In this document: in pieces, positions 53,924 to 64,000 of the stretch
Layout: every line of letters starts with the position of its first letter
How positions within the stretch are numbered: the stretch's first letter is position 1
Program-made: the position numbers and the translations under genes
Notes under the pieces: model-generated
Databases searched by the model: none
What the model was told of the DNA's origin: nothing
What the model saw: only the letters and a program-made list of their open reading frames with translations
DNA from: Stakelama pacifica
GTDB taxonomy: Bacteria > Pseudomonadota > Alphaproteobacteria > Sphingomonadales > Sphingomonadaceae
Direction: 5' to 3'
Assembly (NCBI RefSeq): GCF_004361835.1
Contig: NZ_SNWD01000001.1
Span: 186,001 to 250,000 of the forward strand
DNA: 64,000 bases

Positions 53924-55960
53924 CTATTGGTCGAGGAAAGAGCGCATCTTCCGGCTGCGGCTTGGATGCTTCAGCTTGCGCAGCGCCTTCGCCTCGATCT
54001 GGCGGATGCGTTCGCGGGTAACGCTGAACTGCTGCCCGACTTCCTCCAGCGTGTGATCGGTGTTCATGCCGATCCCGAAGCGCATACGCAGCACGCGCTC
54101 CTCGCGCGGGGTGAGGCTGGCCAGCACGCGAGTGACGGTTTCTTTCAGGTTGGACTGGATCGCGGCATCGACGGGGATGATCGCATTCTTATCCTCAATG
54201 AAGTCGCCCAGATGGCTGTCTTCCTCATCGCCGATCGGCGTTTCGAGGGAGATCGGCTCCTTGGCGATCTTCATCACCTTGCGCACCTTTTCGAGCGGCA
54301 TGGAAAGCCGTTCGGCCATTTCTTCCGGCGTCGGTTCGCGGCCCTGTTCGTGCAGGAACTGACGGCTCGTGCGCACCAGCTTGTTGATCGTTTCGATCAT
54401 ATGCACCGGAATACGAATGGTGCGCGCCTGATCGGCGATCGAGCGGGTAATCGCCTGACGAATCCACCAGGTCGCATAGGTGCTGAACTTATACCCGCGA
54501 CGATATTCGAACTTATCGACCGCCTTCATCAGGCCGATATTGCCCTCCTGAATCAGGTCGAGGAACTGCAGGCCGCGATTGGTGTATTTCTTGGCGATGG
54601 AAATCACGAGGCGCAGATTGGCCTCGACCATTTCCTTTTTCGCGATACGTGCCTCGCGCTCACCCTTCTGCACCATGTTCACGATGCGGCGGAATTCGGT
54701 CAGCGCCATACCGGTCTGCTGAGCAATCTCGGCGATTTCGGTGCGGATGCGATCGACGGCATCGATTTCGTTCTCGGCGAAGGCCTTCCACTTCTTGTCG
54801 ATCTTCTGAACGTCGGTCAGCCAGTTCTCGTCAAGTTCGTGATCGACATATTGGTCGAGAAACGATTTGCGGTTGACCTTGTGCCGCTCGGCAAGGCGCA
54901 GCATCTGGCCGCCCAGCGCGGTAAGGCGCCGGTTATAGCTGTAAAGCTGATCGACCAGAAATTCGATCTTCGCCTGATGAAACTGCACGCTCTCGACTTC
55001 GGCGGTCAGGTCTTCGCGCAGCTTCTGATATTTGCGCTCATCCGCCGCCGACAATTCGCCGCCCGCAGCCATGGAATCGAGCCGCTTCGCCTGCATCGCC
55101 GAGAATTTCTTGTAGATCGCGGTGATGTTCGCGAACTTTTCGAGCGCCTGCGGCTTCAGCGCCTCTTCCATCTGGGCGAGGCTGAGCGTGTTGTCTTCTT
55201 CATCATCATCCGACCCGCGCTTGGCGCGGCGTTCGGTCATCGAATCCTCTTCGTCTTCCTCCGATTCGTCCTCGACATCATCTTCGTCCTTGAACGAAGG
55301 CCCGGCATTTTTCTCGGAGATTTCGCCGTCGTCCGAATCCTCGCCATCTTCTTCAAGGCTTTCGGGCGCAGGCTCCTTGCTGAGCATCGCGTCGAGATCG
55401 AGAATCTCGCGAAGCTGCATTTCGCCTTCATTGAGGGCATTCGACCAGTCGATGATTGCGTTGAAGGTGATCGGGCTTTCGCACAGGCCGACGATCATCG
55501 TATCGCGGCCCGCTTCGATCCGCTTGGCGATGGCGATCTCGCCCTCGCGGCTCAGAAGCTCGACCGCGCCCATTTCGCGAAGATACATGCGAACGGGATC
55601 GTCGGTGCGATCGACCGTTTCCTTCTTCTTCGTCTCGACGGCGACCTGCTGGGTGCCCTGTTCATTATCATCGGCGTCGATCGCGTCGGGTGCGTCGTCC
55701 TCGGGCTGTTCGTCCTCGCCCGCATCCTCATTTTCGACGACATTAATGCCCATGTCGTTGAGCGCCGACATCACATCTTCGATCTGTTCCGAGGACATCT
55801 GGTCCTGCGGCAGCATCTCGTTGAGCTGATCGACTGTGATGTAGCCACGCTTTTTGGCGCGCGCGACCAGCTTTTTCAGCGACCCTTCGTTCAGGTCGAT
55901 CAGCGGTGCGTCACCCGTTTCATTCGTGTCGGCAACGTCCGCCGTCTTAGCCTTCGCCAT
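53924..55960 (-). CDS. rpoD: RNA polymerase sigma factor RpoD (sigma-70)
   Basis: The primary sigma factor, 678 residues. Region 1.1 is the acidic N-terminus ([20 protein letters not shown]). Region 1.2 is near [21 protein letters not shown] long acidic non-conserved insert follows ([19 protein letters not shown]). Region 2 is [19 protein letters not shown] and [20 protein letters not shown] for -10 melting. Region 3 comes next, and region 4.2 is [20 protein letters not shown] for -35 recognition. It follows dnaG by 33 bases, the classical macromolecular synthesis operon order, and is closed by a strong terminator. The 6S RNA at 13.7 kb would target this sigma factor's holoenzyme. Confidence 0.98.
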   Translation of the reverse strand: MAKAKTADVADTNETGDAPLIDLNEGSLKKLVARAKKRGYITVDQLNEMLPQDQMSSEQIEDVMSALNDMGINVVENEDAGEDEQPEDDAPDAIDADDNEQGTQQVAVETKKKETVDRTDDPVRMYLREMGAVELLSREGEIAIAKRIEAGRDTMIVGLCESPITFNAIIDWSNALNEGEMQLREILDLDAMLSKEPAPESLEEDGEDSDDGEISEKNAGPSFKDEDDVEDESEEDEEDSMTERRAKRGSDDDEEDNTLSLAQMEEALKPQALEKFANITAIYKKFSAMQAKRLDSMAAGGELSAADERKYQKLREDLTAEVESVQFHQAKIEFLVDQLYSYNRRLTALGGQMLRLAERHKVNRKSFLDQYVDHELDENWLTDVQKIDKKWKAFAENEIDAVDRIRTEIAEIAQQTGMALTEFRRIVNMVQKGEREARIAKKEMVEANLRLVISIAKKYTNRGLQFLDLIQEGNIGLMKAVDKFEYRRGYKFSTYATWWIRQAITRSIADQARTIRIPVHMIETINKLVRTSRQFLHEQGREPTPEEMAERLSMPLEKVRKVMKIAKEPISLETPIGDEEDSHLGDFIEDKNAIIPVDAAIQSNLKETVTRVLASLTPREERVLRMRFGIGMNTDHTLEEVGQQFSVTRERIRQIEAKALRKLKHPSRSRKMRSFLDQ

Positions 55961-55993
55961 TAATAGCCCTCAAAATCACGCCCTAATTATACT

Positions 55994-57829
55994 CTATTCG
56001 TCCGCCAGTATCAGATTTGCAAGACGCGCTTCCAGCTTCTGCTGTTCCCGTATCAGACCCACCTGGCGTTCGAACGCCGCGTCGCTCCCGCTTGCCTTCA
56101 ATTCCGCAGTGGCACGCGCCAGCGCGGCATCGACGGCCGGTCGTGCGACCAGCACCGCAATCGCTTCGTCCAGATCGGCGATCGCTTTCGCCTCATCCGC
56201 CTCGGCCTGGGTGAAGGAAAACGCCACCGCATCGGCCCGCAGCAATTCGTTCGCGATCGATCCGAACCCGGACTTCGCCAATATGGTGCGTAAACGCTCG
56301 CCATCAAGCGCCTGATCCTCAAGCGCCACATCGACCACCGCTTCGAACAGCCGCCCAAGCGCGCCATCGGCAAGGCGCAGCGTGCCGAGCACTTCCATGT
56401 GCCGGGCGATCTCCGCCGGGTGGCGGATCAGGCCGGCAAGGATCGCCTTTGCCAACACCCGGTCGATACCGCCGGAATTCACGTTGCGTACGATCGTGGA
56501 GGGCGGCGGCTCGGGCGGCTTCCACGGTCCGCGACGTTGTCCCGGCTTCTGATATTCGCGGCGGCGCGCCGGGGCGGCGAAGAGCCGGTCATAGCGGCGG
56601 CGGAACTCCGCGACATATTCGCTGCGCACGATCGGATCGGCGATGCTTTGCGCATGATCGCCCAACCGGCGACGAAGCCCCGCGCGCGCTTCGGGCGTGT
56701 CGAGCGGCTCCGCTGCTACTTCATGCGCCCAGATCCGCTCGGCGAGCGGGGTGGGCGCGGCGAGCAGCGCCTCGAACGCATCGGGCCCTTGCTGGCGCAC
56801 CAGATCGTCGGGGTCGAGCCCTTCAGGAAGCGTGACGAAGCCAAGGCTGCGTCCCGGCCCCAATAGCGGCAGCGCGCGAAGCGCCGCGCGCATTCCGGCT
56901 TTTTGTCCCGCCGCATCCCCGTCGAAGCATAGCAGCGGAATGTCGACCATCCGCCAGAGCCGTTCGAGCTGCGCCTCGGTCATCGCGGTGCCGAGCGGGG
57001 CGACCGATTCGCCGAATCCCGCCTGTGCGAGCGCGATCACGTCCATATAGCCCTCGACCGCGATAACGCGGTTCGCCTTGCGCGCGGCAGCCTGCGCCCG
57101 GTCGAGATTATAGAGGTTGCGCCCCTTGTCGAACAGCGGGGTTTCGGGCGAGTTCAGATATTTGGGCTCGCCATCGCCGATGATCCTTCCGCCAAAGGCG
57201 ATCACGCGACCGCGAACGTCCCGGATCGGGATCATCAGTCGCCCGCGAAACCGGTCATAGGGTTCCTTGCCCTCGACCTGGATCAGCAGCCCTGCCTCGA
57301 CCAGCTTGGCATCGCCATAGTCGCTTAGCGCTTGACGCAGTTTCGAGCGCGAATCGGGAGCGAACCCCATGCCGAACATACGCGCGGTTTCGGGACTGAT
57401 CCCGCGCCGCTGCAACAATTCGCGCGCCTCTGCGCCGCCGATCCCGTGCAACTGCTCGGTAAACCAGCGCGCGGCATCCTCCATCGCCTCGCGCAGCCCC
57501 TTTTGCCGCTCGGCGCGTTCGGCCGAGCGCTTATCGGGGGCGGGGACTTCCATACCCGCTGCCTGAGCGAGTTCCTTCACCGCATCGATAAAGGGCAGGC
57601 CGCGCTGATCGGTCATCCAGCGAATCGCATCACCGTGCGCGCCGCAGCCGAAACAGTGATAAAAGCCCTTATCGTCGTTGATCGTGAAGCTTGGCGTTTT
57701 TTCCTGATGGAAAGGGCAGCAGGCTTTCCATTCACGCCCCGCGCGCTGCAGCTTCACCGACTTTCCGATCAGCGTCGAAAGCGTCGTGCGCGCGCGCAAT
57801 TCGTCGAGAAAGGCGGGCGACAAACTCAT
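55994..57829 (-). CDS. dnaG: DNA primase
   Basis: Makes RNA primers for replication. The 611-residue protein has the N-terminal CHC2 zinc finger (CCPFHQEKTPSFTINDDKGF followed by YHCFGCGAHGDAIRW). The catalytic core includes LMIPIRDVRGRVIAFGGRII, and the Toprim domain has RVIAVEGYMDVIALAQAGF and PLLCFDGDAAGQKAG metal-binding acids. A C-terminal helicase-binding region completes it. The upstream yqeY gene lies 115 bases away, separated by a long hairpin that may regulate read-through, as the rpsU-dnaG intergenic terminator does in E. coli. Confidence 0.97.
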   Translation of the reverse strand: MSLSPAFLDELRARTTLSTLIGKSVKLQRAGREWKACCPFHQEKTPSFTINDDKGFYHCFGCGAHGDAIRWMTDQRGLPFIDAVKELAQAAGMEVPAPDKRSAERAERQKGLREAMEDAARWFTEQLHGIGGAEARELLQRRGISPETARMFGMGFAPDSRSKLRQALSDYGDAKLVEAGLLIQVEGKEPYDRFRGRLMIPIRDVRGRVIAFGGRIIGDGEPKYLNSPETPLFDKGRNLYNLDRAQAAARKANRVIAVEGYMDVIALAQAGFGESVAPLGTAMTEAQLERLWRMVDIPLLCFDGDAAGQKAGMRAALRALPLLGPGRSLGFVTLPEGLDPDDLVRQQGPDAFEALLAAPTPLAERIWAHEVAAEPLDTPEARAGLRRRLGDHAQSIADPIVRSEYVAEFRRRYDRLFAAPARRREYQKPGQRRGPWKPPEPPPSTIVRNVNSGGIDRVLAKAILAGLIRHPAEIARHMEVLGTLRLADGALGRLFEAVVDVALEDQALDGERLRTILAKSGFGSIANELLRADAVAFSFTQAEADEAKAIADLDEAIAVLVARPAVDAALARATAELKASGSDAAFERQVGLIREQQKLEARLANLILADE

Positions 57830-57888
57830 GCGGGCGATTATACCTTAGAAAACGGACTGCGTATCGTCGGCATTTCAAAATGCGCGAA

Positions 57889-57938
57889 TGTACCGGGGCT
57901 CTGCCTCCTTGCGTTTCTGCAAAGAGGCAGAGGGTACA
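57889..57938 (-). terminator. long hairpin between yqeY and dnaG with alternative pairing
   Basis: CTCTGCCTC at 57899-57907 pairs perfectly with GAGGCAGAG at 57924-57932. Outside it, TGTACC (57889-57894) pairs with GGTACA (57933-57938), leaving GGGG bulged at 57895-57898. That GGGGC can instead pair with GCCCC at 57940-57944, excluding the outer arm. It sits 6 bases beyond the yqeY stop, read on the minus strand. The following T content is low, so it could be a partial terminator or regulatory switch before dnaG. Confidence 0.6.
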
Positions 57939-57944
57939 AGCCCC

Positions 57945-58397
57945 TTAGCTGAGCGCGCCCTTTACCAGTGCGCTGGCCTTGCTCATGTCGAGCTGGGTGC
58001 CGTGGCGGGCTTTCAGTTCGGCCATTACCTTGCCCATGTCCTTCATGCCGGTGGCGCCGGTATCCGCCTTGATCTGCTCGATCGCGGCTTTGGTTTCTTC
58101 CTCGTCCATCTGGGCGGGGAGGAAACGTTCGATGACGGCGACTTCCGCTGCTTCGGCTTCGGCGAGTTCGGCGCGACCGCCCTTTTCGTACATTTCGATC
58201 GATTCCCGGCGCTGCTTCACCATCTTTTGCAGCACTTCGATCACATGCGCATCGTCATCCTCGATCGGGCCGGTCGTGCGCGCTTCGATATCGCGATTCT
58301 TGATGGCGGACTGGATCAGGCTGATCGTGGCGCGGCTTTCCTTGTCACCGGCCTTCATGGCGGCGATCTGCGCGGCCTTGATATCGTCGCGAATCAT
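57945..58397 (-). CDS. yqeY: GatB/YqeY domain protein
   Basis: A 150-residue helical protein starting MIRDDIKAAQIAAMKAGDKE, with LIQSAIKNRDIEARTTGPIE, MVKQRRESIEMYEKGGRAEL and the C-terminal GKVMAELKARHGTQLDMSKA. YqeY proteins resemble the tail domain of GatB and are thought to bind tRNA or assist amidotransferases, though the exact role is unsettled. The family often lies next to rpsU-dnaG-rpoD; here it directly precedes dnaG and there is no rpsU. GAGAGAG lies before ATG at 58397; the open frame extends 15 codons upstream. It is divergent from carA by 144 bases. Confidence 0.92.
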   Translation of the reverse strand: MIRDDIKAAQIAAMKAGDKESRATISLIQSAIKNRDIEARTTGPIEDDDAHVIEVLQKMVKQRRESIEMYEKGGRAELAEAEAAEVAVIERFLPAQMDEEETKAAIEQIKADTGATGMKDMGKVMAELKARHGTQLDMSKASALVKGALS

Positions 58398-58541
58398 ATT
58401 CTCTCTCGGATGCAAATGGGAAACATCCAAGATAGCGCTCATTTCGTCGGATTAACAGATTGACGGGTGCGCCGCTCGGGTCTAGCCGAACGCCCTTAGC
58501 GACATTGCAAGACAACCCCTGATACGGAGAGCCGGACGCTC

Positions 58542-59711
58542 ATGCCCGACGCCCAACCCACGCCTATGCCCGATGGAGCCACCGGGGTTTTGGTATTGGC
58601 CAGTGGCGCGGTGCTATGGGGCAGAGGCTTTGGTGCCGAAGGTGCGGCCGTCGGCGAAGTGTGTTTCAACACCGCGATGACCGGATATCAGGAGGTGCTG
58701 ACCGACCCCAGCTATGCGGGGCAGATCATTACCTTCACCTTTCCGCATATCGGCAATGTCGGCACCAATGCCGAGGATATCGAAGCGGACGATCCCCATG
58801 CACTGGGCATCATCGTTCGTGAGGATGTAACCGAACCGAGCAATTTCCGCTCCGCAGAGCGGCTCGATGTCTGGATGAAGGAGCATGGCCGGATCGGCCT
58901 GTCGGGGATCGATACCCGCGCGCTGACCCGGCGCATTCGTGAGGGCGGTGCCCCCAACGGTGTGATCGCGCATTCGGCAGACGGCAAGTTCGACCTCGAC
59001 GCCTTGCTGGCGCAGGCGAAGGGCTGGCCGGGGCTGGAGGGCATGGACCTTGCCAAAGACGTGACGGCGAAGACGCATTATGGCTGGCAGGGCGGTATCT
59101 GGCGGCTTGGCTTCGGCTATGAAGATGCCGGGGACGAGGGCGAACGCCCGCATGTCGTGGCGCTGGATTATGGAGCGAAGCGCAACATCTACCGCAATCT
59201 GGTGCGGGCAGGGGCGAAGGTCTCGGTGCTGCCCGCCAATGCGACCTACGAAGACGTTATGGCGCTGAAGCCCGACGGCATTTTCCTGTCGAACGGCCCC
59301 GGCGATCCCGCCGCGACGGGCGAATATGCCGTGCCGGTGATCCGGCGGCTGCTGGATGAGAAGATGCCGATCTTCGGTATCTGCCTCGGGCACCAGCTTC
59401 TCGCGCTCGCCGTGGGGGCGGAGACGACCAAGATGTTTCAGGGCCATCGCGGTGCGAACCATCCCGTAAAGCGGCTGGAAGACGGCGTGGTGGAAATCAC
59501 CAGCATGAACCATGGCTTTTCGGTGAAGACCGAAACGCTGCCGCCAAGCGCGCGCGAAACGCATGTGTCGCTGTTCGACGGATCAAATGCCGGCTTCATG
59601 CTGACCGACCGCCCCGCCTTCAGCGTGCAATATCACCCCGAAGCCAGCCCCGGCCCGCAGGACAGTTTCTATCTGTTCGAGCGGTTTGTGGGGATGTTGC
59701 ACCAAAAATAA
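58542..59711 (+). CDS. carA: carbamoyl-phosphate synthase small subunit
   Basis: Glutaminase subunit that supplies ammonia for carbamoyl phosphate, needed for arginine and pyrimidine synthesis. The 389-residue protein has the CarA N-terminal domain (FNTAMTGYQEVLTDPSYAGQ, PHIGNVGTNAEDIE). The class I amidotransferase domain follows, with VALDYGAKRNIYRNLVRAGA, the nucleophile in IFGICLGHQLLALAVGA, HRGANHPVKRLEDG and the His in FSVQYHPEASPGPQDSFYLF. GGAGAG lies 11 bases before the ATG; a second ATG eight codons later is possible. The gene for its partner CarB is not next to it: an unrelated gene starts 10 bases after carA. Confidence 0.97.
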   Translation: MPDAQPTPMPDGATGVLVLASGAVLWGRGFGAEGAAVGEVCFNTAMTGYQEVLTDPSYAGQIITFTFPHIGNVGTNAEDIEADDPHALGIIVREDVTEPSNFRSAERLDVWMKEHGRIGLSGIDTRALTRRIREGGAPNGVIAHSADGKFDLDALLAQAKGWPGLEGMDLAKDVTAKTHYGWQGGIWRLGFGYEDAGDEGERPHVVALDYGAKRNIYRNLVRAGAKVSVLPANATYEDVMALKPDGIFLSNGPGDPAATGEYAVPVIRRLLDEKMPIFGICLGHQLLALAVGAETTKMFQGHRGANHPVKRLEDGVVEITSMNHGFSVKTETLPPSARETHVSLFDGSNAGFMLTDRPAFSVQYHPEASPGPQDSFYLFERFVGMLHQK

Positions 59712-59721
59712 GGGGGCAATC

Positions 59722-60497
59722 ATGCCGCATGATAGTGATGAAAAGTCATATGTAATAGAATCTTATATAGTCGCCGGGTTTGGGGCGGTAATTTCCAATT
59801 ACCCTGCCGATCAAGTTCGAAATATGAACAAACGGCGAGACTTTCTGGAAATATTTTCTGAAGAATTTGGTCGAGATTTGCCTGAATTGGCTTTAGATCT
59901 GGCTTTGGATTTAATGGCGGATTTGCAACTTGTCGACCTGAATGATGATGAATTCGTCGGTACTTATATTACGACGCAAAAGACGGCATTTTTGTCGCGA
60001 TTTAAAGAAATTGCGCAGTACTTGCACGGTAGTCCAATAGCCATAGTTGCGAAGGCCGGCCGGCCTTGGATAGAAGAAGTCTTTGCGAACGAGATGTTTT
60101 GGGATCGTGTTCAGGAGAGGTTGTCCGATCAACAATCTGATGAGAGTAGGGAAATTGAAGAAAATTTCGAGATCCCGGCCTCAGATAGAACTGTTAGCCT
60201 TGTTCACAATTCCGCCGAGCGGATTGAGATTGAGCAGGGGTTAAATGAAATTTCTGATACCTTGCGGACTAGTAATGAAGTCGCGGAGGTGTTGGGTGAC
60301 GACCGAGAACGGATTTCAGCCGAAGTTGAAGGTGTTAAAGCTGTACTGAAGTCAGAGCGGGTAAGGCTTGGGTACATCCGCGACTCTGTTTTGAAGGTTC
60401 TGGGCGAGCTCTCTAAGAAACTTAAAGATAACGCGATTCAGCTGGTGGTTGATCGCTTGCTCATCCTTTTTGAAAAGATTTTGGATCATTATCTCTA

Positions 60498-60498
<1 letters not shown>
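59722..60498 (+). CDS. low-GC orphan protein inserted between carA and carB
   Basis: A 258-residue cytoplasmic protein of unknown function. Its DNA is strikingly AT-richer than everything around it (21 G/C of 60 in 59821-59880, against GC-rich carA and carB), with codons such as TTA, ATA and AAT that neighbours avoid, so it looks foreign. AGGGGG sits 5 bases before ATG 59722. Residues 50-90 could form a winged-helix-like fold ([20 protein letters not shown]). The C-terminal third contains [20 protein letters not shown], then acidic helices ([20 protein letters not shown]) and an amphipathic or hydrophobic end ([20 protein letters not shown]). Its TAA overlaps the carB ATG (TAATG), so it is fully integrated in the operon. 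It could be defence- or stress-related; that is speculation. Confidence 0.85.
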
Positions 60499-63824
<3,326 letters not shown>

Positions 63825-63851
63825 TCCCCGCAGTTTGAGAAAAAGGTGCGG

Positions 63852-63870
63852 GCGGTCCTTTCAGGGCCGC
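63852..63870 (+). other. hairpin between carB and greA
   Basis: GCGGTCC pairs with GGGCCGC (one G-T) around a TTTCA loop, 27 bases after the carB stop and 32 before greA. There is no T-run, so it is probably not a full terminator; it could tune carB-greA read-through. Confidence 0.35.
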
Positions 63871-63902
63871 TTGGGGACGGGGATATTGACAGGGAATTGA
63901 AT

Positions 63903-64000
63903 ATGGCGACCGTCGAAAAGATGCCGATGCTGGCCGAAGGGCATGCGAAGCTCTCCGCCGAGCTGAAACGTCTGAAAGCGGAGCGTCCGCAGATCGTCGA
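63903..64000 (+). CDS. greA: transcription elongation factor GreA, 3' end outside the window
   Basis: GreA rescues backtracked RNA polymerase by stimulating transcript cleavage. Only the first 32 codons are present: [20 protein letters not shown] and then a coiled-coil helix rich in Leu, Lys and Glu. The M-L-x-E-G-x-x-K-L-x-x-E-L-x-x-L-K pattern is the family start. AGGGA lies about 8 bases before ATG 63903. Position after carB agrees with the usual order. Confidence 0.85.
   Translation, partial: MATVEKMPMLAEGHAKLSAELKRLKAERPQIV

Overview
The window is chromosomal DNA of high GC content from an alphaproteobacterium, most likely a member of the Sphingomonadaceae (family-level inference). The reasons are: class I fructose-bisphosphate aldolase in a tkt-gap-pgk-fba neighbourhood beside zapA, 6S RNA and 5-formyl-THF cyclo-ligase; the small families DUF2842 and DUF1467; a yqeY-dnaG-rpoD block without rpsU; an efp-suhB-nuo arrangement; and dispersed palindromic repeats with GTCATTGCGAG ends. 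Almost all of it is core metabolism. There is no prophage, IS element, CRISPR array or recognisable plasmid function.

Layout. 1-9.4 kb: fatty acid or acyl-CoA catabolism (SDR dehydrogenase, thioesterase II, two acyl-CoA dehydrogenases, a FadJ-type bifunctional enzyme, a divergent acyl-CoA ligase). 9.5-12.4 kb: glycerol kinase and an AI-2E-type permease. 12.4-14.3 kb: two identical tRNA-Asp genes, DUF2842, 5-formyl-THF cyclo-ligase, 6S RNA and ZapA with a small coiled-coil partner. 14.4-21.4 kb: central carbon genes tkt, gap, a MOSC gene, pgk and class I aldolase, with an MFS exporter in between. 21.4-28.2 kb: a structured non-coding interval, a ribosomal oxygenase, a pseudouridine synthase, thiE, an orphan histidine kinase, an M23 peptidase, efp, a small secreted protein and suhB. 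29.1-44.6 kb: the complete nuoA-N operon (complex I), followed directly by birA, coaX, rnj and DUF1467. 48.2-53.8 kb: a large membrane coiled-coil protein, a degenerate Hpt protein and a MoxR/VWA pair with an unknown partner. 53.9-58.4 kb: rpoD, dnaG and yqeY. 58.5-64 kb: carA, a low-GC orphan gene, carB and the start of greA.

The most unusual items are small genes lodged inside conserved operons. A distinctly AT-richer gene of unknown function sits between carA and carB, with its stop codon overlapping the carB start. Three non-canonical reading frames are built into the nuo operon: a 17-codon peptide between nuoC and nuoD, a 52-residue membrane peptide between nuoE and nuoF, and a secreted four-cysteine protein between nuoF and nuoG. 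Other items worth a second look are a protein made of three TonB-C-like modules, an Hpt-like protein whose phospho-accepting histidine is leucine, a candidate structured RNA after the aldolase gene, and a hairpin with two alternative pairings between yqeY and dnaG.

Gene starts were adjusted from Shine-Dalgarno position and family alignment. Several use TTG or GTG. Residue positions are approximate unless a codon is given. No database search was possible.
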